The position numbers and the translations under genes are program-made. The notes beneath the pieces are model-generated. The model made no database searches. It saw only the letters and a program-made list of their open reading frames with translations, and had not been told where the DNA came from. Source: Streptomyces alkaliterrae (lineage in GTDB: Bacteria > Actinomycetota > Actinomycetes > Streptomycetales > Streptomycetaceae). Taken from it: a DNA stretch of 37,791 nt. Positions 1 to 10,700 of this stretch are shown one piece after another. The stretch spans positions 1 through 37,791 of the forward strand of contig NZ_VJYK02000013.1 of assembly GCF_007097205.2 (NCBI RefSeq). The letters run 5' to 3'. The stretch's first letter is position 1. The number at the start of each line of letters is the position of its first letter.

Positions 1-1524
1 GGCCAACGCCCGCCCAGCATCCCCACCGCAACGAGCCACCACCGCAGCCCGAAACTCATGATGCTCCCGCCCCGTCTGCAACGTAAACGCCACATCAGAC
101 AGCCCACCCCCCTCAAACTCCGCCACACACTTCGCCAGCCGCACACGCTGACGAGACAACACATCCACCGACTTACCCGAAGTCACCAACACACCCCAAT
201 CAGCCACCGAATCAGCATCCGGCTCCACCTCAGGCGGCTGCTCCACAATCACATGCGCATTCGTACCCCCCATACCAAAAGAACTCACACCAGCCCGCCG
301 CGGCAAAGACCCCGACCACTCCCGCAACTCCGCGTTCACAAAAAACGGACTCGAGTCAAAATCAATCTCCGGATTCGGTCGCCGAAAATGCAAACTCGGC
401 GGAATCACTCCCCGCTCCACAGCAAGTACCGCCTTGATAAACCCGGCAATGCCTGCCGCAGTATCTAGATGCCCCACATTCGTCTTCACCGAACCCAACG
501 CACAGAACCCACGCCGCGACGTCGACACACGAAACGCCTCCGTCAACGCCGACACCTCAATAGGATCACCCAACGGCGTCCCCGTTCCATGCGCCTCCAC
601 ATAACCAATCGAATCCGCATCAACCCCCGCGACCTGCTGCGCCTCAAAGACAACACCCGCCTGACCCGCCACACTCGGAGCAGTAAAGCCCACCTTATCC
701 GCACCATCATTATTAACAGCAGACCCACGAATCACCGCACGAATCGCATCCCCATCACGCACCGCATCCGACAACCGCTTCAACACCACAAGTCCGACGC
801 CGCTACCTCCGACGGTGCCGCGCGCCTGCGCGTCGAACGCCCTGCAATGACCATCGGGAGAGAAGATGTTTCCCTCCTGGTACTGGTAGCCGCCGTACTG
901 AAGGACGTTGATCGTCGCCCCACCGGCGAGCGCCACATCGCATTCGAACTCAAGGAGGCTCTTGCACGCCTGATGGACCGAGACCAGTGAGGTGGAACAC
1001 GCCGTGCCGATCGTCATGCTCGGCCCGGTCAGGTTGAGACGGTGAGAGATCTGGGTGGCCGCGAAATCCTTATCATTGAAGAGAGATATCTGGCGGGCGA
1101 ATGATGACATCAGGTCCGTGCGCGGCAGCAGATGGTGGAGGAAGTATCCACTGCGCCCGATCCCAAGAAAGACGCCGGTCGTGCTCTCGCCACTCGCCGG
1201 GTCACAGCCCGCGTCCTCCAGGGCCTCGACAGCTACCTCAAGGAGGAACCGCTGCTGCGGATCCATGATCTCCGCCTCGCGCGGCGTGTACCCGAAGTAC
1301 GCCGCGTCGAAGTTCTCGATCCCGTCGAGAATTCCCGCCGCGCGTACAAGGTCGGGACTCGACAGAACCGTGGGGTCACTGTGGGCTGCAATGAGGTCGT
1401 CGTCACCGAGACGGGATATCGACTCCTTACCCCGAATGAGGCTCTGCCAGAACTCCTCGGCGTTCGCGGCTCCGGGAGCCCGCAGACCCATTCCGACAAC
1501 GGCAATGCTTCGATCGTCACTCAC
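1..1524 (-). CDS. Modular type I polyketide synthase, N-terminal KS domain (cut by window edge)
   Basis: The first 508 codons of a PKS whose remainder lies beyond base 1. The visible part is a ketosynthase, which performs decarboxylative Claisen condensation on an acyl chain, plus the start of the post-KS linker. The catalytic Cys is residue 176 (codon 999-997) in GTACSTSLVSVH. The two histidine motifs follow as EAHGTGTPLGDP (near base 590) and KTNVGHLD (near base 475), then SSFGMGGTNAH. The N-terminus reads MSDDRSIAVVGMGLRAPG with no separate docking helix. The start is GTG, sharing GTGA with the stop of the upstream NRPS, so translation is probably coupled. The residue before TAC is Gly where most modular KS have Asp. 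Codon usage switches abruptly near base 785: above it codons end mostly in C/G, below it T- and G-ending codons and TTG dominate, pointing to a recombinant KS. Certain as a KS; AT and later domains are not visible. Confidence 0.95.
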   Translation of the reverse strand, partial: MSDDRSIAVVGMGLRAPGAANAEEFWQSLIRGKESISRLGDDDLIAAHSDPTVLSSPDLVRAAGILDGIENFDAAYFGYTPREAEIMDPQQRFLLEVAVEALEDAGCDPASGESTTGVFLGIGRSGYFLHHLLPRTDLMSSFARQISLFNDKDFAATQISHRLNLTGPSMTIGTACSTSLVSVHQACKSLLEFECDVALAGGATINVLQYGGYQYQEGNIFSPDGHCRAFDAQARGTVGGSGVGLVVLKRLSDAVRDGDAIRAVIRGSAVNNDGADKVGFTAPSVAGQAGVVFEAQQVAGVDADSIGYVEAHGTGTPLGDPIEVSALTEAFRVSTSRRGFCALGSVKTNVGHLDTAAGIAGFIKAVLAVERGVIPPSLHFRRPNPEIDFDSSPFFVNAELREWSGSLPRRAGVSSFGMGGTNAHVIVEQPPEVEPDADSVADWGVLVTSGKSVDVLSRQRVRLAKCVAEFEGGGLSDVAFTLQTGREHHEFRAAVVARCGGDAGRALA

Positions 1525-4500
1525 CGATTACCTCCATTCCGTTCACCCATGGCCGCTCGGCGCCTTTCAAGACGACCCCGGACACCCGCGAAGGCCTGCT
1601 CGCTCTCCGTCCCAGATATGTGACGGGCCAGGGAGGCGATCGTCGGGTATCTATACAGATCGATCATGTTCAGTCTCTCGGGGTAAACGACCTTCAAGTG
1701 ACCGAAGACCCTGGCGAGCAGAATCGAATTCCCTCCGATATCAAAAAACCCGTCATCCGCTCCCGGTCGAGATACACCGAGGACCTCCGACCAGGCCGCG
1801 GCGATGGTCTTCTCGATCTCGTTCTCGGGTTTCCGGTAGGCGCGCTGCGCCCGCTCGGGTTCGGGAGAGGGCAACGCGGTCCAGTCGGCCTTTCCGTTGG
1901 GCGTGAGAGGGATGGCCGGCAGCTCAACGAACGCGGCGGGGGTCATGTACTCGGGGAGCGCCGCCCGGACCGCGGCCACGGCGTCTCCTCGGTCGAAGCC
2001 GTGTCCCTCTTCCATGACGACGTACGCCACAAGACGCCTGGTGCCCAGCTGGTCCTCACGCACAGCCGTCACCGCGTCACGGACACCCGTGATCTCCCGG
2101 AGCACCGCTTCTATCTCGCCCAGCTCGATCCGGAAGCCGCGCAGCTTGATCTGCCGGTCGTTCCGGCCGAGATACTCCAGTTCGCCGCAGGGGAGCCAAC
2201 GGGCCAGGTCCCCGGTCCGGAAGAGGCGTGCTCCAGGCCGTCCGCCGAACGGATCAGGGACGTAGCGCTCGGCAGTCAGCGACGGCCGGCGGTGGTACCC
2301 CTGGGAGACGCCGTCGCCTCCGAGGTAGAGCTCTCCAGCGATGCCGGTCGGCACGGGCCGCATCGCCGAATCGAGGACATAGGATTGCGCGTTCGCGATG
2401 GGACGCCCGATCAACGGCTTGGCGCCGTCCTCGGGGACGAGGGTGAACGTCGAGTACACCGTGTCCTCGGAGGGCCCGTACAGGTTGTACACCTTCCGCA
2501 CACCGTCTCGCGCGTGGAGCTGGTCAACGAGACCGCGCGGCAACGGCTCGCCCGCGAGGTTGACGACACGTACGCCTTCCGGCAGTCCGCCGAGGCGCAG
2601 CAGCGTGTCCATCGCGGAGGGGACCGTGTTCACCAGCGTCACCCGGTCACGCGCGGGCAGGGACGGAAGCAGGAGCGCGTTGTCGGCGAGGATGACGGTG
2701 GCTCCGGTGGTGAGTGGCAGGAAGAGCTCGAAGACGGAGAGGTCGAAGCAGATCGACGTCGAAGCGAGGGTCCCTTCGAGCTCGTCCGCGGAGAAGACCT
2801 CCTTCGCCCACATAAGGAGCGACACGACGTTGCGATGCGTGATCCGTACGCCCTTCGGCCTGCCGGTCGAACCCGATGTGTAGATCACCAGAGCGACCGA
2901 CTGCTCGTGCACGGCGGCATCGTCGGCCAAGGCGTCGGACCCGGCTGCCTCGTTCGCGCCCCCCTCCTCGTCCACCGCCAACAGCGGGGCCGACGAACGG
3001 GACAGCGCCGGGCGCGTCGACGCCTGCGCCAGCACCACGACCGGGGACGCGTCGCTGAGGATCCGGTCGATGCGCGACGGCGGGTAGGCGGGATCGAGCG
3101 GCACATACGCCGCGCCCGCCTTCAGCACGGCCAGCAGCGCCGCGGGCAGATAGGCGCCCCGGTCGAGACACACACCCACGAACGCCCCGGAGGTAACGCC
3201 CGCAGCCCGTAGCCGGCGCGCGAGCCGGTTCGCGTGTGCGTCGAGCTCCGCGTAGGTGAGCCGCACCTCACCGGCGATGACCGCCGTCGCATCGGGCGTC
3301 GCAGCCGCCTGCGCCTCGAAGAGCTCATGCACGGGGCGTTGTTCGTGATGACCGGCCCGGGTCCGGTTCCAGTCGACCAGCAGGCGTCGGGCCTCTTCCC
3401 CGGTCATGACCGGCAACTCGCCCAGCATGCTCGGCGCGGCGACTAGTCCGGAGAGGAGCACCTGGTAATGCTCCAGCATCCGTTCGACGGCGGCCCCCTC
3501 GAACCTGGCTTCGTCGAAGGCAATCTTGAGGGACATCCGCTCGCCGGGCACGACCGTCAAGGTGAGCGGGAAGCTCGTCTGCTCCGACGTCCGGATCGAC
3601 TCGACCCGTATCCCTCCGCCAGAGAGGTCGAGTGCCTTCCGTATAGGGAAGTTCTCGAACACCACCAGCGAATCGAACAACGGCACATCGCCCTGCACGC
3701 CAGCCCAGCGCCGGATCTCGGCGGGCGGAGCGTAGCCGTACTCCTCCCGTTCGGCCTGGGCCGCCTGGAGTCCGCGGAGCCAGTCGGCCACCGGCGCCTC
3801 GTCGTCGACGTGGACGCGCACGGGCAGCGTGTTGAGGAAGCACCCGACCATCGACTCCACACCGTTGACCGACGGAGGGCGGCCCGAGGCGACCATCCCC
3901 AGCAGGACGTCGCGTTCACCTCCGTAGCGGCGAAGCAGCAGCGCCCAAGCGCCCTGCACCAGCGTGCTCAGCGTGATCCGCTCACGGCGGGCCCCGTCTT
4001 GGAGGGCCGCAGTGGCCTCGCGTGAGAGCGTCACGCTGCGCTTGGCGATGCGGCCGGGGCCGGGGCGGCCCGCCGACGGCCGGTCCACGCCCAACGAGGT
4101 CGGCCCATGCACTCCGGCGAGCGACCGGCGCCAGTACTTCTCCGCCTCGGCAAGATCCTGCCCGCGCAGCCACGCTATGTACTCGCGGTACTGCACGGCC
4201 GGAGCGAGCGGTGCTGTTCCACCGCTCACCCGGGCCCGGTAGTGCTGCATGACCTCCGTCACCACGATCGGCATCGACCAGCCGTCGGAGATCGCGTGGT
4301 GGCGAGTCCAGAGGAACCGGTGACGGTCCTCCGATAGGCGCACCAGGAGGCAGCGCATCAACGGTGCGCGGGAGAGATCAAAATCATGCCCGCGGTCGTC
4401 CTCCATACGAGCATCGAACCGCCCGCGCTGCTCGTCGGCGCGCAGGGACGTCCAGTCCTCCTCCCGCCACGGAAGGTCGACCCGTCGGCGTACGACCTGC

Positions 4501-4730
4501 AGCGGACGGCTCTGGTCGAGCCTCATGAACAGGGTTCGATGGACGGCGTGCCGTGCCGTCACCTCGTCCCAGGCAGCGCGGAACGCATTCAGATCGAGGG
4601 GCCCGCAGACATCGAACGACAGCTGCACGACGTAGACACCGCTGTTCGGCGCGAGCTGCGAGGTGATCAGCATCGCGTGCTGGAGCGGCGACAGCGGATA
4701 GATAGCCTCAATGTCGTTCGTCCTGTTCAT
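1521..4730 (-). CDS. Nonribosomal peptide synthetase, one module C-A-PCP
   Basis: A 1069-residue single elongation module. The condensation domain opens with IEAIYPLSPLQHAML and carries HHAISDG (His144-Asp149). The adenylation domain has IYTSGSTGRPKG, FDLSVFELF, NLYGPSE, FRTGDLARW and the Lys in PNGKADW. The carrier domain has FFDIGGNSILLAR with the phosphopantetheine Ser at residue 1002. There is no thioesterase, so the chain passes on, by GTGA overlap, to the downstream KS. Pocket residues aligned by eye to the phenylalanine-activating GrsA read D-L-F-N-N-A-L-V-Y-(K). This resembles a pocket usually listed for alanine; substrate call moderate to low. The IYPLSPLQ opening often occurs in condensation domains taking a D-configured donor, which fits the epimerase ending the preceding protein, but that is inference. 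The ATG start lies 15 nt after the upstream stop. Confidence 0.95.
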   Translation of the reverse strand: MNRTNDIEAIYPLSPLQHAMLITSQLAPNSGVYVVQLSFDVCGPLDLNAFRAAWDEVTARHAVHRTLFMRLDQSRPLQVVRRRVDLPWREEDWTSLRADEQRGRFDARMEDDRGHDFDLSRAPLMRCLLVRLSEDRHRFLWTRHHAISDGWSMPIVVTEVMQHYRARVSGGTAPLAPAVQYREYIAWLRGQDLAEAEKYWRRSLAGVHGPTSLGVDRPSAGRPGPGRIAKRSVTLSREATAALQDGARRERITLSTLVQGAWALLLRRYGGERDVLLGMVASGRPPSVNGVESMVGCFLNTLPVRVHVDDEAPVADWLRGLQAAQAEREEYGYAPPAEIRRWAGVQGDVPLFDSLVVFENFPIRKALDLSGGGIRVESIRTSEQTSFPLTLTVVPGERMSLKIAFDEARFEGAAVERMLEHYQVLLSGLVAAPSMLGELPVMTGEEARRLLVDWNRTRAGHHEQRPVHELFEAQAAATPDATAVIAGEVRLTYAELDAHANRLARRLRAAGVTSGAFVGVCLDRGAYLPAALLAVLKAGAAYVPLDPAYPPSRIDRILSDASPVVVLAQASTRPALSRSSAPLLAVDEEGGANEAAGSDALADDAAVHEQSVALVIYTSGSTGRPKGVRITHRNVVSLLMWAKEVFSADELEGTLASTSICFDLSVFELFLPLTTGATVILADNALLLPSLPARDRVTLVNTVPSAMDTLLRLGGLPEGVRVVNLAGEPLPRGLVDQLHARDGVRKVYNLYGPSEDTVYSTFTLVPEDGAKPLIGRPIANAQSYVLDSAMRPVPTGIAGELYLGGDGVSQGYHRRPSLTAERYVPDPFGGRPGARLFRTGDLARWLPCGELEYLGRNDRQIKLRGFRIELGEIEAVLREITGVRDAVTAVREDQLGTRRLVAYVVMEEGHGFDRGDAVAAVRAALPEYMTPAAFVELPAIPLTPNGKADWTALPSPEPERAQRAYRKPENEIEKTIAAAWSEVLGVSRPGADDGFFDIGGNSILLARVFGHLKVVYPERLNMIDLYRYPTIASLARHISGTESEQAFAGVRGRLERRRAAMGERNGGNR

Positions 4731-4745
4731 CGCGTCAGTCCCGTC

Positions 4746-7700
4746 CTAGCTCTCAAGTTCCTCAAGGAGGTCATCGAGCTCCTCCTGGGTCAGGTCGATG
4801 TCTGGGAAAGCAGATGGATCGACCCTTAGCCGACCCGTATGGCAGTCGTCGAGGACCTGCCGCACCGAGGCGGTGAACCGCGCGGCGAGTGCCTCGACGG
4901 TCTCCACGTCGTGCACGGCCTCGCTGAAGGTGAAGCTGATACGGAGCCGCCCGTCGGCCACGATTCCGTTGATGCTCAGCAGGTGCTTGCGCCGCTGCGC
5001 CGCACCGTGCGAGGCGCCGACAGAGTCCGTGGACAGTTCAAACATCGAGTCCGGCAGCCGTGAGGCGTCGGCCTGTCCCAGATAGTTAAAGACGATCTCC
5101 GCCTGGCTCCCCTGGGCCAGCAGGTCGCGAACCGACCGGTCCGGGGCCAGATGACGCAGCAGCCCGAATCCGACACCGCGCCTCGGGACACACCGCACCT
5201 GCTCCTTTACGGCCCGCAGCCCGTCGTCGCCGGCCGGCGAGTCGATGCGCAGCGGATACATCGCCGTGAACCAGCCAATAGTCCGCGAGATATCCACGTT
5301 GTCGAAGAGCTCCTCGCGGCCGTGCCCCTCCACATCGACGAGAAGTGATCGAGAGCCGGTCCACGGTGCGCACGCCTCGGCCAGTGCGTGGAGCAGCACC
5401 TCGTGCGCCTCGGTCCTGTGCATGGCGCGCACATCGCGTATCAGCGTGGTCGTCTCGTCGGCCGAGAGTTCCACGGTGACCGTCCGCGCTGTCGCCTCGG
5501 TGTTGGCCCCGTCCCGGTCGCGCGGCAGCGGCGCCGTCGGTGGCTCGACCTGGCGGGCCCAGTAGCCGAGTTCGGCCTGCGTCTCGTCGCCGGCCGCGTG
5601 TGCCTGGAGCCTCGCGGCCCACTCCTTGTACGAGGTGGTCTTCAGCGGCAGCAGCACGGGGCGGCCGTCGCGCAGCGCCTCGTAGCACGCCTGGAGGTCT
5701 TCCATGAAGACGCGCCACGAGATTCCGTCGACAACCGCGTGGTGGATGACTGTGTAGACCTGGGCCGGGCGCCGTCCGCCGTAGTCGATGTAGACCATGC
5801 GCAGCAGTGGCCCGTTCCGGAGGTCCAGGCCGCCCTGGATCCGTGCCTGCATCGCGGCGACCACCCCGGCCCAGGCCGGTTGCTGTTTGTCCGTCAGATC
5901 GAGGTGTTCGACCGGCTCACTCTTCTCCTCCGGTGCGCTCGTCCATTGGCGGACGCCGGCCGTGTCGTGGACGAAGCGGTTCCGTAGGGCGTCATGGTGG
6001 CGTACGACGGCGTCACGTGCCCGCGCCAGCAGGTCGAGGTCGAGCCCTCCCGTGGTGACGTCCACCAGTACGGCCTGGTTGTAGTGATGTGCGTCGGCGA
6101 GCTCCTGCTCGAAGAACCAGCGCTGGATGGGGGCCAGCTCCGCGTCGCCCAGGACCAGGCCTTGCTCCGCTCGCGGACCGGCTCCCTCCTTGGCCACCGC
6201 GGCGAGCTCGGCGAGCGTCTGGTGCTGGAACAGGTCGCGGGCGGAGAGGACGATCCCCGCCTTCTTCGCGCGCGAGACCATCTGGATCGCGATGATCGAG
6301 TCGCCGCCGAGCTCGAAGAAATTGTCATCCGCGGCGACTCGCGGCAGCCCCAGGAGCTCACGCCAGATTTGTGCCAGCCGTTCCTCGAGCCGCGTCCGCG
6401 GCGCCAGGAACGAGTTGGCCGGCCGCTGTTCGGCGAGTGGGTCTGGCAGGGCCTTGCGGTCCACCTTTCCACTGGGCAGCAGGGGCAGTGCGGGCAGTTC
6501 GGCGAACAGAGCGGGAACCATGTACCGCGGCAGCCGCTCCTCCAAGAGTCGGCGTGCCTGGGTGACGTCGAATCCGTCCGTCGCGACGACATAGGCGACG
6601 AGCCGCTTGCCGCCGCGCCCGTCGTCGTCCGCCACGACCACCGCCGTCCGAACACCCGGCGCGTCGGCGAGTGCCGACTCCACCTCGCCGAGTTCCACCC
6701 GGAAGCCGTTCACCTTGACCTGGTGATCGCGGCGCCCGATGAACTCCAGTTCACCGCCCGGCCGGTAGCGCACGATGTCACCCGTGCGGTACATCCGGGC
6801 CTCGACGTCCCCCGCGAAGGGGTCGGGAACGAACCGCTCGTCCGTGAGATCGGGCCGGTGGAGATAGCCGCGCGCGACGCCGTCGCCACCAATGCACAGT
6901 TCTCCGGGTATGCCGGCCGGGACCGGGTTGAGCCGTCCGTCGAGAACGTAGACCAGGGTGTTGGAGAGCGGGCGACCGATGGAGTTGTCGGCGCCGGTGA
7001 CGGGGTGGCTGGTCGACCAGATCGTCGCCTCGGTCGGACCGTAGAGGTTGAGCACCTGGCCGCCGACGGTCGCGGACAGCGTCCCGGCCAGCGCGGGCGG
7101 CAGCGCCTCACCGCCGACGAGCATCCAGTCCAACTCGCGTAGAGACCGTCGTGCGTCGTCGTCGGCGACCAGAAGTGCGGCGAGCGACGGTGTGCACTGC
7201 AGATGCGTCACCCCGTGGAGCTCGATGAGCCCGGCGACGTCCTCGCGCGGCGCCTCCCCGGGGACCGGCAGAACGGTAGTCCGGCGCAAGGTGTCGAGAT
7301 GCTCGAAACTCGCCAGCACTTCCTCCGTACCGACGCCGAAGTCGATGAGACAGGCGATTTCGTCCACCCCCGTCTCGCGAAGCCGGCCGACGAACGACGC
7401 ACACTGCTCCGGAGTGCCGAAGAGCCCGCTGTCGCCGTAGTAGCGATCAAACGCGTGGTCGAGGAGCGCGTCGAGATCCGTCTCCTCGAGGTCTTCCAGT
7501 TCCAGTCCACGCGAGCGGGCGATGGGACGCACGAGTTCGACGGACTCGCGCAGGTAGTTCTTGAACGGTTCACGCACGGTCCGTCGGACGAACTCCTCGT
7601 CGTCCGACACGAACGTGTGGAGCATCAACGTGACATGCCCTTCGCCGGCATGCCCCGCCTCCCGCCGGGCGGTGCGGTACACGTCGAGCGAAATCGCCAG

Positions 7701-10700
7701 GTCCTCCGCCGACTGCCCGAGCAGGTGGGTCAGCAGGCTGGCGCCGACGGCACCGGCGCGACGGAACGTCTCTGGGTTGCCCGCCGCCGTGATCCAGACG
7801 GGCAGCTCCGGCTGCACGGGGCGGGGCAGCGTCCGTACCTCGATGTCGTCGCCGGTTCCCGAGACCGTCCGTACTGCCTCGCCGCGCCAGAGTTTCCGTA
7901 CGACGTCGAGATCGCGGAACATGATCTCTTTGCGGTCGGCGAAGTTCTCCGGCGCGAGGGCGAAGTCGTGGGGCTGCCAGCCCGAGGCGACCGAAAGCCC
8001 TACTCGCCCGCCGGACAGGTTGTCGATCACCGCCCAGTCCTCGGCGACCCGGAGGGGGTTCTGCAGCGGGAGCACGAGGCTTCCGGCGCGGATTCCGATC
8101 CGGCTCGTGCAAGCGGCGACGGCGGCGGCGGTGATGCCCGGGTTCGGATAGAGCCCGCCGAACGTTCCGAAGTGCCGCTCCGGTGTCCATACCGCCGCGA
8201 AACCATGCTCGTCGGCCCAGCGTGCCCCGTCGAGCAGCATGCGGTACTTGTCCGTCCCGCGCTCGCCGGCGTCGCTCGCGAAGTAGAACAGGCTGAAGTC
8301 AACAGCCCTGTCGGAGCCGCGTCTCCGGGCATCGCTCAGCACCAGCTCCTCGCCGACGAGTACAACCTTGAAGCCGCGTGTCAGGGTCCACAGCAGCTCC
8401 AGGACCGAGATGTCGAAGGTGTAGTGCGTCAGCGCGAGCCAGGTGCCCGGCGTGGAGCCGCCGAGGCGCTGGTCCATGGCGGCGAAGAACCCTGCCAGGT
8501 TCCGCTGCGCGACCATCACGCCCTTGGGGCGGCCGGTGGATCCCGACGTGTAGATCACGTAAGCCAGGTGGTCGGGGCGGAGGGCCCGGACCGGCGAGGA
8601 TCCGTCCGCGTCGGCGTCCGTCTCCGGGGCGATGAGCTCGACACCGTCCGGCAGCTCCGCCAAGCGGGCCGTCGGGGCGACCACGAACCGCAGCCTGGTG
8701 TCCTCGATCATGTACGCGATCCGGTCGACGGGAGCGCCGGGGTCCATCGGAACGTATGCGCCGCCCGCCTTGAGCACTGCGAGCATAGCGACGACCATCT
8801 CGACCGACCGCTCGGTCCACAGGCCGACGATGACGTCCTCCATGACGCCCCTCGACCGCAGGATCCGCGCCAGTCGGTTCGCCTCCCGGTCGAGTTCGCC
8901 ATAGGTGAGCGAGCGGTTCCCGAACACCAGTGCCGTGGCCTGGGGGGTGGCCTTCGCTCGCGCCTCGAAAGCATCGGCGACGAACAGCTCATCGGTCCGA
9001 GCGACGTAGTCCCGGTTCCAGTCGGAAAGGACGAGCTCCCGCTCCGGCTCACCTAGGAAGGTGAACTCGCCTATTCGGGTCGCCGGTTCGCGGACGATGG
9101 CCCGGACCAGCTCCGTGAAGTGGTCGACCAGTCGCTCGATCGTCGCGGCGTCGAAGAGATCCGTGCGGTACTCGACGCGCCCCGTCAGCCCCTCGTCGTT
9201 CTCGACCAGGTCGACGGTGAGATCGTACTTCGCGACGCTTCCCGGCAGAGCCAGCGGCTCGATCCCGAGACCGTCCATGTCGAGCCCGTCGCCGGGCGCG
9301 GTCTGGTAGACGAAGAGGGCTTGGAAGAGCGGCGTGTGTCCGGGGTCCCGCGGCGGATTCAGCGCCTCGACGAGGCGTTCGAACGGGAGATCCTGATGTG
9401 TCTGCGCGGCGAGCGTCACCTCACGCACCCGCCCGAGCAGTTCCTCGAAGGACGGGTCCCCGGACAGATCGGTCCGGATCACCAGCGTATTGAAGAAGCA
9501 ACCGACCAGTGCCTCGGCCTCGGCGCGCGTACGGTTCGCTATGGGCGTGCCGACCGCGATGTCCTCCTGGCTCGAGTAGCGCGACAGCAGGACGTTGACC
9601 GCGGTGAGCAGCGCCATGAACATCGTGGACTGCCGTTCTCCGGCAAGCGCGCGCAGCGCATCCGTGGTGGTCCGGTCAAGGGTGATCGGGACGGTCGCTC
9701 CCTCGATCCCCTGGACGGCGGGCCGGGGCCGGTCGGTGGGGAGGTTCAGCAGGGCCGGCAGCCCGCGGAGTTGCTCCGTCCAGTACTCCAGCTGCGGACG
9801 GATTCCGTCGGTTTCGAGCCACTGGTTCTGCCAGGAGGCGAAATCGGCGTACTGGATCGCCAGCGGCGCGAGCGGAGAGGGCTGGTCCGCCCGGAACACC
9901 CTGTACAGCGTCACGATCTCCTGCCAGAGTACGGCGGTCGACCAGCCGTCGGAGACGATGTGATGCAGGCACAGAAGCAGTACGTGCTCCTCGGGTGCGA
10001 CGCGCAGAATCTCTGCCCGGAACAGCTCGTCGCGCTCCAGGTCAAAGGGCCGCGCCGCGAAGGCCTGGGCCCTGGACAGCACATCCGGAGCGGGGACGTC
10101 GAGCACCGGCACGTCGACGGCCGACGCCTCGCGGACGATCTGCGCGGGAACACCGTCCACCGTCGCGAAGTTCGTGCGGAGCGCCTCATGGCGGCGCAGC
10201 ACCTCACTCAGCGCGCGTACCAGGCAGGCGGTGTCCAGGGGACCGCTGATACGAAAGGAGGCGGGGATGTTGTAGGCGGCGTTCGCGCCGTCGACCTGGG
10301 TGAGCACCCAGATACGGCGCTGTGCGTACGACAGGGGCAGCGGTCCGGAGCGCTCGATCGGCGTGATCGTGTCATCCGCGTCCGCCTTGCACGCCGCGCG
10401 CTCGTCGTCGATCAGTTCGGCCAGCTGCGCGACCGTGGAGGACTCGAACAGGGTGGCGACCTGAAGCGCGACCTTGGTGGCTGCCCGCACACGGGCGACA
10501 ACGCGAGTGGCCCCCAGCGAGTTGCCGCCAAGCGTGTGAAAGAAGTCGTCGTGCACACCGACCTTCTCGCAGCCGAGGATGTCCGCCCAGACCTGCGCGA
10601 GCAGGCTCTCCGTTTCCGTACGCGGCGCGACATGGCTCGCAGTCCTGGACGCGTCGGGGTCCGGCGCCGGCAACGCCCGCCGGTCCACCTTCCCGTTCGG

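Noticed and set aside
1521-4730. Terminal thioesterase within the window
   Set aside because: No GxSxG alpha/beta hydrolase domain follows any PCP here. Chain release must be encoded beyond the left edge or elsewhere.
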